Assembly (NCBI RefSeq): GCF_030272615.1
Contig: NC_081415.1
Coordinates: 510,885,873 to 510,949,872, forward strand
From: Cryptomeria japonica
Taxonomy: Eukaryota; Streptophyta; Pinopsida; Cupressales; Cupressaceae
DNA: 64,000 nucleotides
Reading direction: 5' to 3'
Positions within the stretch are counted from its first letter, which is position 1. Each line of letters begins with the position of its first letter. Below the pieces are notes generated by a model, which was not told the DNA's origin, did not search any database, and worked only from the letters and a program-made list of their open reading frames with translations. Below, piece by piece: positions 12,550 to 24,699 of the stretch. The position numbers and the translations under genes were made by a program.

Positions 12550-13914
12550 TGGATAGTGAAAACAACAATATTGAAAGACTAACAAAGATCCAACCACAAA
12601 AACTCTAGCCTAACAATGAAAATGATCCACCATACACAAATGAAGATACCTAGCAACGGGAAGGGAAAGATTGGAATACCGTGTTCGGAAAACACATATA
12701 GAGACCGATGGTCAAAGAGTTTGGAGCAGTTGGAACACTTATCGAACAGCCCGAATGGAGAAACCCTACATCAAATGACCTTTGCTTGAAAAGCCTGCGC
12801 CTTAAACGAAAATATTGATAGAATTGGCAAAACTGGATGTGAGAACTGAAGTTCATATATACAAAAAACATGGAACGGATTCACAAAAGGCAATTATTTG
12901 CAGATATGGAAGATCCTTTGTGGCAGATCGAAGTGATTGAAATCACCCCAATATCCTGTCAATGAGATAGGCTTGTAGAGAAGAGGTGCATGAACTAATA
13001 CGGGAATCTATTTCCATTAAAATTTTCTTAATCCATTCATTTATGAATGTTCTTGGAGAGAGAGAATTGGCCATGTGGATGACATATATCATTCAGCCTC
13101 CGCTTTTATTAATTACCAAATGACACATGTGAAGTATGCAAGCATCCATTTTGAAAAGACGACACAAATATAATATTTGGTAATGTAACCCCACTCGAGC
13201 TGCAATAAAGAATATGAAAAGGCAAGTTCAAAACTGACATCCACGTCAACTTCACAACCTTGAAATATGTTGGCAAAAAAGAGACACGTGGAATAGCGAA
13301 GGTGCAATCGACTCCATCAAGTAGGAAAAATAACATTGATCATTTTGACTAATTCAAATGAGTCATGTAGAAGACAACATCAATGCATAAAGAGAACCCT
13401 GCAAAACCAAACAAACATTAATGGAAAACATTGAGTCAGTTTTAAAGGTCGTCGAGCAATATCTGTTGAAGACCTTGAGGCATTGAAATATCTTCATGAT
13501 AATAGGAACTTTGAGTTGTTTCTTGTTCATAAGCCAAGCCAAATTTGCCAATTTATCAGCAACCTTGTTAGCTTCCCTATATATATGATTGAGTTGGTCT
13601 TCAAAACATAGTTGATCTTTCAATTACACTCTACTTGTTCCCTTCAAGCATTGATTATTAAGAGTGAATCTCCTTCAATGTGTAGATGCTTAATGTTAAG
13701 CTCATTTTTCATCTGCAAACCAAGAAGAAGAGCTTGAATTTCTGCCAATTATTTGTTCCTTGTGAAACTTTATTGACTGAGCCTGAATTACAGCTCCTTT
13801 ATGATCTCTTAATATAATACTAGTAGTAGATGGTCCTATATTTCCTCTTGAAGAACCATAGAAATTCAGTTTAGCAACATTTTGAGGTGGAGGGGTCAAT
13901 TGAACCTTGCTTCT
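12550..13914 (-). pseudogene. 5'-truncated LINE fragment (RNase H region and 3' end)
   Basis: The minus strand carries the end of an L1-type ORF2. At 13910-13700 is the start of an RNase H domain (KLNFYGSSRGN, then ILRDHKGAVIQAQS; the canonical Asp-Gly of the first catalytic motif reads Tyr-Gly here). At 13623-13500 is its C-terminal part (IYREANKVADKLANLA, the HR.AN..AD.LA motif). The two are separated by a frameshift and stops. Sequence from about 13350 to 12550 is the 3' region with no domain. The 5' truncation falls inside the RNase H domain, directly next to repeat R at 13917. The DNA is typical of an old dead-on-arrival LINE copy. Confidence 0.75.
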
Positions 13915-14555
13915 ATATACCTAGTAGTTGTTAGGTGACTCGTTGATATTTGAATTATAGGATTTGTTATAATTGAGATGTGCCATTGTTATAACATGTG
14001 GACAATAGACTCATAATAATATGCATTGAAAAAAGTCCACATTTATTAAAGTCATATGCATGCTTTTCATATATAGAATTTGGCAATTAAATATATGTTA
14101 ATATAAGTAGTTGTGTAATGTAAAAGATATCATATTGTAATTTTTTGTTCATTGGATTATAGAAAGAAGTGGATAACTAGTTCTCTGTTGGATGTAGCCC
14201 ACATTGGGTGAACCGGGTTAAATCTATGCATTTTTATGTTTTGTTATTTTTCCTTTCTTACTCGCCATTATATTTAACTTCATCATTATTTATGGTCGGC
14301 ATGCACTTTATGATCCATCAGATTCAATTTCCTCATGACTTATTTCAACATATACAAGGTGATTTTAATTTATCTGTCAAAAGTAGGAATGATTTCCTCT
14401 AACCAAGGATGCAATGCTGAAAATGTCTATTATACTTACTAATTTTATTATTATTGTTTATCATATTCATATGCAATAATCTGCATGAGACAAGTAAATG
14501 AGCAACTAAAATAACTATAAAGAGCACATAGGAAAGAACTGAGATCAGGTATGTA

Positions 14556-14871
14556 ATGTGTAGATTGTAATGAAATAAAAGTAGTTGGAGAGTTAAAACA
14601 ATTATAGAGGGTTGATTGGAATGAATGAGTAGAATGGAGAAGAGTAATTTTTGTTTGAAGCTCTACATCACAATGTACATATTGTAGTTTCATACATTGC
14701 TAGTAGTGATGCTATGTGTAGATTGTAATGAAATAAAAGTAGTTGGAGAGCTAAAACAATTATAGAGAGTTGATTGGAATGAATGAGTAGAATGGAGAAG
14801 AATAACTTTTGTTTGAAGCTCTACATCACAATGTACATATTGTAGTTTCATACATTGCTAGTAGTGACGCT
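14556..14871. repeat. 158-bp tandem duplication within repeat R copy 1
   Basis: TAGATTGTAATGAAATAAAA occurs at 14561 and again at 14719, and the 158-bp units are nearly identical, ending CATTGCTAGTAGTGA. Copy 2 of R (about 22090-22250) has a single unit, so this is a local duplication or a loss in copy 2. Confidence 0.9.
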
Positions 14872-15450
14872 ATGACAAAGATGTGAGAGAATTTTTCACC
14901 AAATAAGAACTCCATGAGCATGAATAAAATATTTTTTTTGAGTATTATTGATCTACTTCATCTCACAATACAAGAATTGTATTATTAAACTCACAAAACA
15001 ACATAGCCTCGGCTAGAAAACATATTTTAGAAGATGTGACAACAAGGTTAAAACAAGTATATGAAAATAAATTTCATTTTTCAATAGCTTCAAATGATAT
15101 ATAGTTGAAATTTATATTATCAATTATTTTAATTTCAAGAGGTGGGAAAATTAATTACAGCGTGAAAGAGAGAATAATAAAAACAAAATCTATAACATTC
15201 TTAAATATTGTAGTTTTAGATCTTTCTAGATTTTATATCACTAGCCACATCATCATATGGCATCATCTTTCAACTTCCAAAAATAAATTTAGCAAAGGAT
15301 AATTTATATATTCTTGATCCAATTTACTTGAGAATATGAGAAAAATTGTATTTAATTTATCAAGACATTCTATGATTCCATGATCCTTTTTATTTTTCTC
15401 ATATTTTTCTAGATCTAGTATGGATTAAATTCTATAGGTACATGTCAATG

Positions 15451-15830
15451 GGCCCTTGGTCTACTGGTCAAGTTGAATTTTTCTTAATGATCCCACTAGG
15501 GACACGGGGGATTCACTTAGTGAACCTAGGTTATAGTGCGTGTGTTCATGGCATACTGAAGAATCCCCCTATTTTCAAACAATATTGCCCTAAACTGCTT
15601 TTTTGTCACCCCCTCCCAATACACAACCCAAATTAAAAGCCCCCATATTTTTACCAATTACTTTATTTTTTCATAGACGGAATTAAGAACCCTCCTATTG
15701 TCATCAATAAGCAATATATTGTACCCTCATTTTGGGGATATTATACCCCCTAATATGAATGCACATGATATAATATTTCCTAACCAGTGAAGCCCCCATG
15801 ACTAGGGATCATCTAACTGATTCCAAGGCT
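15451..15830 (+). mobile_element. tRNA-derived SINE-like segment split by a MITE
   Basis: At 15457-15467 is TGGTCTACTGG followed by TCAAG, an A-box-like sequence. The B-box-like end (GATTCCAAGGCTCC, about 15821-15834) lies beyond the inserted MITE at 15503-15800. In the second R copy the same region is uninterrupted (35407-35417 TGGTCTAGTGG, 35467-35478 GTTCAAGGCTCC), with 60 bases between box starts. Order, orientation and spacing suit a tRNA-derived SINE carried inside R. Confidence 0.45.
15503..15800. mobile_element. hAT-like MITE, 298 bp, with 8-bp TSD
   Basis: The insert is flanked by perfect copies of ACTAGGGA (15495-15502 and 15801-15808). Its ends are inverted repeats: CACGGGGGATTCACT at the left and, read on the opposite strand, CATGGGGGCTTCACT at the right (13 of 15 identical). 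An 8-bp TSD and a C-A-start GGGG terminus are typical of hAT-family miniature elements. It has no coding capacity. The paralogous site in R copy 2 (about 35440-35460) lacks the insert. Confidence 0.85.
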
Positions 15831-16893
15831 CCAACATCATATGGGATGAGGCAAAGATAGTGCCCTAGAGAAATTTGTCAAAACATGTACCCCTTAGTCC
15901 TTAGCTCTTAGTCAAAGAAGTTTAGCCTATGGTTCATGCTCCCATATTAGGAAGACTACACATTAATAGGTTTGTATAAAACCCTCTAACAAACAATAGT
16001 AAAGATTATTTTTTGTTTCATTTATCCAAATAATCATTAAAATCTCTTAAAAGGAAAGCTAATACTTAACATAGGCATAGCATGTGTTGTATTCCTATGA
16101 ATAATATAGCCAATAAATGTAAGTACCTTTGTGTTGGAACTAGTTTGTAATTAAATTTCAACCCTTCATGTTTCAAAACCTTTCTAAAACCACACAAATA
16201 TTTTACATATTTTTATTTCTATAATCTTTTCTTTAATTGTTTATTGAATTTCAATAGTTTTTCTATACATAACTTGACATATGTGCTAGTTCTTTACCTT
16301 TGTACTACTAAGCTGGCACATTTTACTACTTATGTCTACTACTTGCATTTGTTCTATGAAAAGCTTTGTATTATGTCCATTTTCCTTTTTCTAAATAAGG
16401 AAACTATGCTTAGTGGATAAACATATATCATGCAAGTTGTGTTTCCCTATCATACACCTTTATGTTCATCTAAGCTATCACATATAATTCCTACTTATTA
16501 TATAGGACTTATTCTTAATTGTTATATCCTTCCATTTTTACATTATTCTAAACCATCTCTATTATGGGCCCTTAATATTGTATCCATTACTATTTTTTGT
16601 GTTCTATATAAATTCTTATTATTAGTTGGAAATAATTCTTGTTTAGTGGCTAATCAAAAAGTGAACAAATTACAAACACCCACTTTGTGTTCTCCATTGA
16701 CTCTCATCTACTAGTGTAAGGTTGTGCCCTATGGAGGTTAACACCGTCAAAATTTAGTTAGTGCAATATATGGCCATTTATAAAATGGTTGCACAATGGT
16801 AGTCTTATTTTAAAAGTGACAAACTACATAATACCACAAGTGTTAGTCATATTATTGGTAACAAAGTTCATTGTAAAGTCCAAAGTTTTTGTA

Positions 16894-19056
16894 TGTGCTT
16901 ATTGGATAGATATTGCTAAGAACAAAAGAGAGATATAAGGCCTAGGTCTTTATGTCAAAATATTAACCCCAATATGATATAATGAGGAAAATAGAATAAA
17001 TGCAATATACTAAACTAGAACCGAAATAAAATATACATTAACATTTTATAATATAATTAATAAGGTAGAACTGTACACATTCCAAATTTATTTATTGCTT
17101 TTCTACAATTCACCATTCACTATTCACTAATTTATCTACTTATTTTCTCTATATTATCATAAATCTAACTAGTTAAACTAGTTAACCTTAACTTCCATCT
17201 CCTCACACAAATTAATGAAATAACTATTAATTAATTGGTAAGGCTAACTAATTCCTTCTTAAAAGTATTTCCTTCAATTTAGTAATCCACTAAAAGGTCA
17301 AATTCTCAATCCCTCTATTTGATCAATTTATAAATCTTGATTAATTAATTGATTGGGCTAACTGAATCCCCTTTAGCATTTCTGCTAATATTTAATTCCT
17401 GCATATTGAAAAAAAATTGAATTAAATCCCGACCATCCATTTTCACACTAAATCTTTTTAGTCCTAGCCATTCACAAAAATTATTTCTTATTGCTTTAGA
17501 GGCTAGCTTGTTCTAGAATCTAATGCATCTCAACCATCCGTCATCATACTTCATCTTTGAATCCAGGCCATCGTTAAACCCATTTTCAAATCTATAAATT
17601 GAACCCTCTTGAAGACATTTTTTGTTGATAATGATTTTAGCATAACCAATGTTAAGTAGAAAGGTAGAGCACTTCACTTCATTTAAAAAGTTGATGATCA
17701 AGATCAAATATTGTTAGTTAGTTAGTTAGGTCCTAACCATGTTGGAAAAGCTAGGTGGCATATGAGTTGTTTACAAGAAGCCTTTTATCAATATTAATCA
17801 AATTGGACGAGATTAAGTAATCAAATGATTTAGATCTACTAGAAAAACAAAAGGTTTTAACCTGAGAAAAGGCTCATATTTGGAACTTTTCCTTTATTAC
17901 ACCCTAACAAAAACAACCTAATCTCTAAAATTCTCAAATATCCTAACCTAGATCTAGTTATATTTTGTATTAAACAATGAAAAATTAGACAATGACAAGC
18001 CACCACTTATCTATCTGATCAAAAAGATTGGATGAGAAATTAGGAAAAGACAATATTGCAATAGCTAGTATCCACACAACCATCCACAATATTAACGCAA
18101 TAATATAAGAAAAATATGGCATAACATATTTAAATTTTAATGCAATTAAACCATCATACTCCATGGACAAATTTGATACACAACTTTATGAAAGAATGAT
18201 AATACAAATCTCACCAATCTATTCAATTTTGAGAGATAAATGAAATATATGATCACGAAGATAAAGAAAACTCCCAAGAAACAACAAGCAAGATCCTTCA
18301 TTAATTTTAAAAATTAATATACTACAATCTTCTATAGGGTTCCCATGCTGAAATTGTATAATTATTCTAGGTTCCAATGCCGAAATTGTATATTCATATT
18401 TAATATAGTATAAAAAAATTGAATAACAACCACTCAAAATAAAAGAAAATAAAAGAGAAAACATAACATTTCACTAACAGTGGGAAATTCATGTCTACTA
18501 GTCCCGCAGTCTTTTTTTATTTATTGAAAGACAAAATCCCTTCATATTATTCAACAACACAATACACCAAAAATGAAAAAAAGAAAAGGCCAAAAGTTTC
18601 CATTACTAATTTCAGATAAAGTTCACCACTAAGAAAAATAAGCCTACAATGCAGTGAAGTTCTTGTCAAATGTTAGTGACTATTTTGTTATTATAATATA
18701 GGTATCACCAAATAATTACAGAGATAAGTATAATCAATATGCTATATATTTCTAAAGATATGGGCAAATTTTACAACATAAATATCACAAATTTTGCATG
18801 TGTTGTTAGTGTCTACATGTCTTGGTTCCTAAAATGCAAGAGTCAACAAAAAGGTAGAAAATTGTTATGTTATGGTTATGGTGATATTAATGAGGGTTTG
18901 AACAGTTTTTGTTGAATATTGTTGTATATCAAACTACATGTATCCAATATAAGATTATTAGGTAAGAAAAGAATAAAGGTGGTGGAGACAAAGAAGGCAA
19001 TGGAGTTGATTTTTGCCAAAAATTTGGAGGTCTAGTTGCGCTTAATGATCTAGATT
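16894..19056. other. AT-rich non-coding stretch
   Basis: It contains the dispersed repeat at 16915-17065 (partner 10735-10880) and a short (GTTA)n run near 17713. Open frames are short and AT-driven. No gene is supported. Confidence 0.5.
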
Positions 19057-19629
19057 ATGTTTACATTTCATTTTCACAAGACAATTTACTTTTGGACTCT
19101 TACACCAAGTTTACTTTCATGTGAGTTTCAATTCCTTTACAATATTCTTCCATCTATATTGAAATTTTACAACTATTTATTTAAATTTATTGACCATTCA
19201 CTGCTGTTTGACCTAGGTCATTGTAAACATGTAAAAATTATCCTCTTAAATCAATCTCATTTTTTTTCATTAATCAAGTGGATCCATTATTTAATAATCT
19301 TATTTTCTAAAGCTCTTGCATACCCAATACATTCCCTATTTATCATTTTTCATATCCATCTATTACACTCACCTAATAAATATGGGATAAACACTTACAC
19401 CTCTAAACCAATATTTGATCCCACACTCATTCTACAACTTGGATTCCACCCTGAGGACATCTATAAATACCTTGCTCCCTCTCATTTCTCGGCTTGGCAA
19501 GTCAATCTATCATTTACATACTTGCATTTTTTAATGGTTCTCCTCTCTCAAATTTTGTTTTCTATTGCATCTTTCATTTTCATTTCTTTGCATCATGAAT
19601 CTCCATTCACCATATCCCCTTGTGCATGA
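19057..19629 (+). CDS. Unsupported hypothetical frame, 190 codons
   Basis: This is the longest frame outside the identified mobile elements. The translation is rich in Phe, Leu, Ile, His and Ser throughout, as expected for a plus-strand read of pyrimidine-rich AT DNA. It has no charged clusters, motif, signal sequence or domain that I recognise. No splice sites, promoter or neighbouring gene support it. It is most likely a chance frame and is listed only because of its length. Confidence 0.1.
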   Translation: MFTFHFHKTIYFWTLTPSLLSCEFQFLYNILPSILKFYNYLFKFIDHSLLFDLGHCKHVKIILLNQSHFFSLIKWIHYLIILFSKALAYPIHSLFIIFHIHLLHSPNKYGINTYTSKPIFDPTLILQLGFHPEDIYKYLAPSHFSAWQVNLSFTYLHFLMVLLSQILFSIASFIFISLHHESPFTISPCA

Positions 19630-20198
19630 ACTAGAAGCTAAATCCATGATTTAGTTTTCCATTTCCTCCATCTACAATCATATTTGTTTACCATTGTGAG
19701 ATAATTTTTTTACTCAACATTTAAATAAAGATACTTTTGAATTATTCATACTAATAAAACTCAAATTAATTCCAACATTTGTAAATTTTTAACATTTAAA
19801 ATATATTAAGATATGTAACTTCAACTATTTTAAAATACATTTTTGTCAAAACTTTTTTGTCTCTATACTAGTCACACTAATTAATAATAAATAATAAATA
19901 ATAGGTAAGATAACTCTCAAATTATATATATAATCCAAAAGATCATTTTCTACAATAATTTAAAAATTAAATTATTGAAAATATTAATGATATCTAAAAA
20001 AATCTATTTTACCTTTAAAAAATGATATTTAAAAATCCATTAAAAAATAATTTACTATGAATCAAGACCCACATTTGAGTCTGCGATGAATCAAGACACG
20101 ATCAATCTGAGCAGGTGTGAGGATGTTGCTTGTCTGGGCCATTAAAAAATTTAAAATTTTCCATGTTGTCTCGCTCCACGCCTGAACAGTGTTTTTGC
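19630..20198. other. AT-rich non-coding stretch
   Basis: No gene, repeat or motif of note is seen. It includes a short (AATAAT)n-like run near 19885. Confidence 0.5.
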
Positions 20199-20453
20199 TT
20201 ACTTAACATTATCATTTTGTTGGGCATTGGCAATATCAAAGATCCCAGCGATGGAACGAATCTGCAGTTGGGCGTTGAAGGCCTTTAAAGAAACTAACGA
20301 GCCCCACATTTTCTTGCCAATACAAATATAATCCTCACAATGTTTTTCACATCTTTTACAATCATTACCTTTACACAAAGTAAAATCAATAGGATTTGAA
20401 TCTTGAGAGATAAAACCAATCAGAAGATAACCAAATTGATATGGAATCATCAA
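20199..20453 (-). pseudogene. Cys-rich gene fragment, unidentified
   Basis: The minus-strand frame of 84 codons differs in style from surrounding chance frames. It has a Cys-rich part (LCKGNDCKRCEKHCEDYIC, residues about 26-44) followed by a balanced segment (KKMWGSLVSLKAFNAQLQIR) and a polar end. The spacing C-x4-C-x2-C-x3-C-x5-C is suggestive of metal or disulphide binding, but I know of no matching family. It could be an exon of a decayed or captured host gene. No partner exon was found. Two imperfect copies of a roughly 45-bp segment (GAATCATCAAGATATTTATG, GAATCATCAAAATATTTATG) lie just upstream at 20441-20520. Confidence 0.3.
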
Positions 20454-21507
20454 GATATTTATGGTGTTCTTCTCATTGTCATCTCTAGTTCTCTTTTTAG
20501 AATCATCAAAATATTTATGGCTCTTGCCATCTCTAGATCAGAGAAAACTAGGAACCCAAGCAAACACTGGCATATGCATTGCAAATGGTAGAGACAGCTC
20601 TCACACCATTAAAAATCATTTGGTTAAGGTCACACACATTCTATGTTACATAAGTAAATCTAGATATCTGAAAGGAAAACAACGTAAGAAAATGAGAGAT
20701 CTAAGGGATAACATTGTTTGCTCAATGTAAAAAAATCAAATACAAATTACATCTAAATAACAAATAACAAGGTCATCACAATCTTAATACAGCATAATAT
20801 ACAGCAAAAAATTAAAAAATAGAATTAAAAAAAAATATAAAATAAGAAAGTTTATCTCTCAGAGTTAGACAAAAATAAGTTGAGTCACTCCATTTTCACT
20901 TGAATAACTTGTTGTCCTTCATCCTCCAACTTCTACCACATTTTCTATGATGATTCAAGAATTCTTCACAAAACATCATAAATTCATCCCCACTTGCCTC
21001 ACAATATCAAAAGAGATTGTTATACAGAGTGACATATTATTCCTCTCCATCAATTAGTATGGAGACACGACACACTTCACACCATATACCAACCTTCCTA
21101 CATAATAAGCAATGGATATGATTACTTGTGAGAACCCACGAGTCTTCTTTCAAGAGTACAAGGTACAGTGCTTCATTCTACATATTTGGAAAGTCATAGG
21201 TTGACTTCATTCCTTGAACCAATCACCTAGGTCTTCACAAATGGGGGCTCTCAAAAAAGTTATCTCTCCAAATCTACCAAAAAAATTGCTAAAAGATAAT
21301 TTCTTTCTTTAATGGTTCTCAAATTCCAACTAAGTTTTTATTAAAAAAAAAAAAAAAAAAACAATCTTTTTCAAAGTCATGCAAATTGTTAATTCCTTCA
21401 TTTATGATTTTTCATTTTCTTAAATCAATTTTAAATTAACATAAAAAAGATCTAAAATGATGGGAATAATTTTGTTTGATTGTAATTGTTGAAATAATTG
21501 ATTTTCA
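20454..21507. other. Non-coding stretch with a 19-A tract
   Basis: No gene is supported. A run of 19 A residues at 21343-21361 could be the tail of a plus-strand retroposed sequence. No domain or matching target-site duplication was seen. Confidence 0.4.
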
Positions 21508-22489
21508 TCTACCTAGTAGTTGTTAGTTGACTCACCAATATTTGAATCGTAGGCTTTCTTATAATTGAGATATGTCATTGTTATAACATGTGGACAATAA
21601 ACTTTTAATAATATATGCATTAAAAAATATCCACATTTATTAAAGTATGTATGATTTTCATATATAGAATTTGACAATTGAATATTTGTTAAATACAAAT
21701 TTGAAATTTGAAAATATCTTCTTTTATAAAAACCATATTTAGATGTGTGCCAATTGTTTACCTCAACTTTCAAAACTAACTACTTTCATTTGTCAATTAG
21801 ATTAGATCCAGCTAAAAACTTCATCATTATCTATGGTCTGCATGCACTTTATGCTCCATTATATTCAATTTCCTCTTAACTCATGTCAACATCTACAAGG
21901 TGATTTTGATTTATCTGTCAATAGTAGGAATGGTTTCTTCTAACCAGGGTTGCAATGATGAAAATTTATAACATACTTAGTAATTTTATTAGTGTTGTTT
22001 ATCATATTAATATGCAGAAATGTACATGAGACAAGTAAATGGACAACTGAAACAACTATAAAGAGGACATAAGAAAGAACCAAGATTAGGTATGCAATGT
22101 GTAGATTGTAATGAAATAAAAGCAGGTGGAAAGTTGAAACAACTATAGAGGTTTTATTGGAATGAATGAGTAGAATGGAGAAGAGTAATTTTTGTTTGAG
22201 GCTCTACATCACAATGCACATATTGTAGTTTCATGCATTGTTGGTTGGGATGTACAATGACAAAGGTGTAAGAGAAATATTCACCAAATAAGAATTCCTC
22301 GAGTATGAATAACAAATGTTTATTGATATATTATTGAACTATTTCATCTCAATATACAAGAATTATAATATTGAACCCACAAAACAACATAGCCTAGACT
22401 AGAAAACATATTTTAGAAGACATGACAACAAGGTAAGAACGAGTAGATAAAAAAAAAAACATTTTTCAATAGATTCAAATGATATTAGT
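21508..22489. repeat. Repeat R, copy 2, left part
   Basis: It matches 13917-15100 of copy 1 in order and orientation, with one rather than two 158-bp units. It ends at a candidate target-site duplication (AATGATATTAGT, 22478-22489) where the LINE at 22490-35033 inserted. The copy continues at 35046. Confidence 0.8.
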
Positions 22490-22549
22490 CTGACAATAAA
22501 AGAGGTAAAATTTTATTAAAAACAAAGAAAGAGGAACAACAAAAAAGGG

Positions 22550-23057
22550 CAAACAACCCAACAAATAACAACTACATCATAGACTTATTATGACTAACAA
22601 GTTGATCAAACACCTGAGAAAACTCAAGAGAGAGTTGTCCCCTATCTCAATAGACCAACCCTCCCCAAAATCTACAGCCAACTTGGCCAAACAGTCAACC
22701 ACCCCATTCCATTCCCTGGGAATATGTGTGAAAGTGACTATCACACAAAACTCTGAGAGGAAGAGAACCTAATAGATAATCATCTGAAGTGCCAACTAAC
22801 GCCATCACAGCTCTGTTGGTTCAATAAAGTCACCACAACATGGGAATTAGACTCAAACACAATGTGCTTCCAACCAATAGAACGACAATGCTCTAAAGCA
22901 ACCAAAATGGCTAGAGCCTCCATGTAATTGTTTGAATGAAAACCCTTATAGATACAAAAAATAAATTGAACATGTCCCAAACTATCTCGTGCCACACCAC
23001 CAATACCCGTACATCCAGGGTTGCCTCTTGAAGACTAATCTGTATTAACCTTGAGGA
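22550..23057 (-). pseudogene. LINE RNase H domain (3' part of ORF2)
   Basis: The minus-strand frame shows LKVNTD, a stop in place of the following Gly, then SSRGNPGCTGIGGVARDS and a long domain body including EALAILVALEHCRSIGWKHI and FESNSHVVVTLLN. This is the typical RNase H module at the end of plant L1 ORF2. The domain start is cut by the Copia insertion at 23058 and its upstream half lies beyond 29724. Confidence 0.8.
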
Positions 23058-24110
23058 TGTAGGTCCCGAAGACAACTGAGAGGGGGGGTGAATCAATTGT
23101 CTAATAAATTCAAACCAAAAACTTATTAACCAACTTAATGCTTAATACCGGTAAATCAGTTAAGTATGTCAATAGACAGTGTTAACAGTAAATTGCTATA
23201 CCGGTAAGAATTAATGCATGAAACATAAGCACAAAGTCATCCACAACACATGACACCAATATTTGTATGTGGAAACCCTGTAAGGGAAAAACCATGGTGG
23301 GAAACCTTACCCACAATCAGATGATACTACTGCAGATAGTAAGTGTACAAGAGGGGTCTACACATGCAGAAAGGCCAACAGCCTAGAGCTCACTACTCAA
23401 TCACAAATGGGAGTCACACTAACTATAGTTGGATGGTTAAATCCAATAAGAATGTACTACACAAAATTGCATCTTCATATGTTGAATTCAGTACTAGTGT
23501 AATGCTGATATGCTTCTACAAAAACCTAACTTCACCTTCAAATGATGTCTTCGTGTATGCCTCTGCTTTATCTCGCATATACTTTCACTTGAATCTTTTT
23601 TGCATTCCACACTTGATCTTACAAATATAATCTTACATTTATACCATACCCTAAGACCAATTTTAGTAGGTCAGCTCTACAAGATATTACAATAAAAACA
23701 TTTTACAAACAATACAATATCCGATGCAATAACCAATTGAACATGTCAGCTTAATGCATTTACAACAATAATAAATCATCTCCATAGTGTGCCATGCTGA
23801 TCTGGAAAAGATAAACCTGTCGGTGTAACCCTAGATAACCTTGACCTATTTGACGGTAAAAGCAAATATGCAAATAAGAATATACCAATGATTATTACTT
23901 CAAAATAAAGTGTCCACATGATGTCTTCGACATTACCAAGTGTCTTCCATGTCATTCCAGGTACCAGTGAACATTATATCCTGCCGGTTAATCATATATT
24001 GGTAACTGTTGCACAGTTTACTGTTTGCCGGTGAATGTTGCTGGATCTCCAAAGTAGGTGTATTTAGTAGGTGTTGACATCAATGACAAAACCATACCAA
24101 AATACCAACA
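23058..24110 (-). repeat. 3' LTR of the 6.7-kb Copia element
   Basis: 1053 bp, collinear with 28671-29723. In element orientation it begins TGTTGGTATTTTGG and ends GGGACCTACA. ACCGGT words are frequent, and several have become ACCAGT or ACTGGT in one copy only. Confidence 0.93.
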
Positions 24111-24120
24111 ATCTCCCCCT
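24111..24120 (-). other. Polypurine tract of the 6.7-kb Copia element
   Basis: Reads AGGGGGAGAT on the minus strand immediately before the 3' LTR start, the usual site of plus-strand priming. Confidence 0.85.
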
Positions 24121-24699
24121 TTGGCATTGATGGCAACACAAGATGGAAAAACCATCAAAGTGCCAAAACAGAAATTCCAAGTGTAAAACCAACAATCTCC
24201 TCAAAGTGACAATCTCTCCCCCTGGAAGAAACATGAGCTATTTTATGTTATCCTATACCAATTTTCACCATAGATATCTATCCTCAATTGATAATGTTTT
24301 TTTCCATATATCTCTCCCCCTTTGACATCAAATGCCAAAGCTACAAAATTTAAGTCCATACAAAAATACCAACTACTCCCCCTAAGAAGTAGCTTCCTCA
24401 TCAAATATCGGAATAAAAGATTTGTCCATTTAATTCTGTCGGTTGATGACAATCATCAACTGTCTAAGTCTCTACTGGTGGAGGTATGACTCTGCGCTGA
24501 TCTCTGAGATACTCAAAAGTTTCCTTAGGCAAAGGTTTTGTGAAAATATCTACAAGCTATTCTTTAGTATTCACATAAACCAATTTTATCTCCTTTTCTT
24601 CAACTTTTTCCCTTAGAAAATTCAGTTTGATAGAAACATGTTTTGTTTTAGAATGTAATACCGGATTCTTAGATATATCAATTGTTGCAGTGTTATCAC

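Larger units (their letters stand above)
13917..16893. repeat. Repeat R, copy 1
   Basis: From TACCTAGTAGTTGTTAG onward this matches 21508-22489 and then, after a 12.5-kb insertion in the second copy, 35046-36587. Shared landmarks include TTGTTATAACATGTGGACAAT, TGAATGAGTAGAATGGAGAA, TTGTAGTTTTAGATCTTTC, TGGTCAAGTT and CACTTTGTGTTCTC. Copy 1 has a 158-bp tandem duplication and a 298-bp MITE that copy 2 lacks. At about 14185-14225 there is GATGTAGCCCACATTGGGTG followed by AACCGGGTTAAATC, similar to words near the 3' end of some plant Copia LTRs, so R may include LTR debris. No protein domain is found. Confidence 0.8.
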
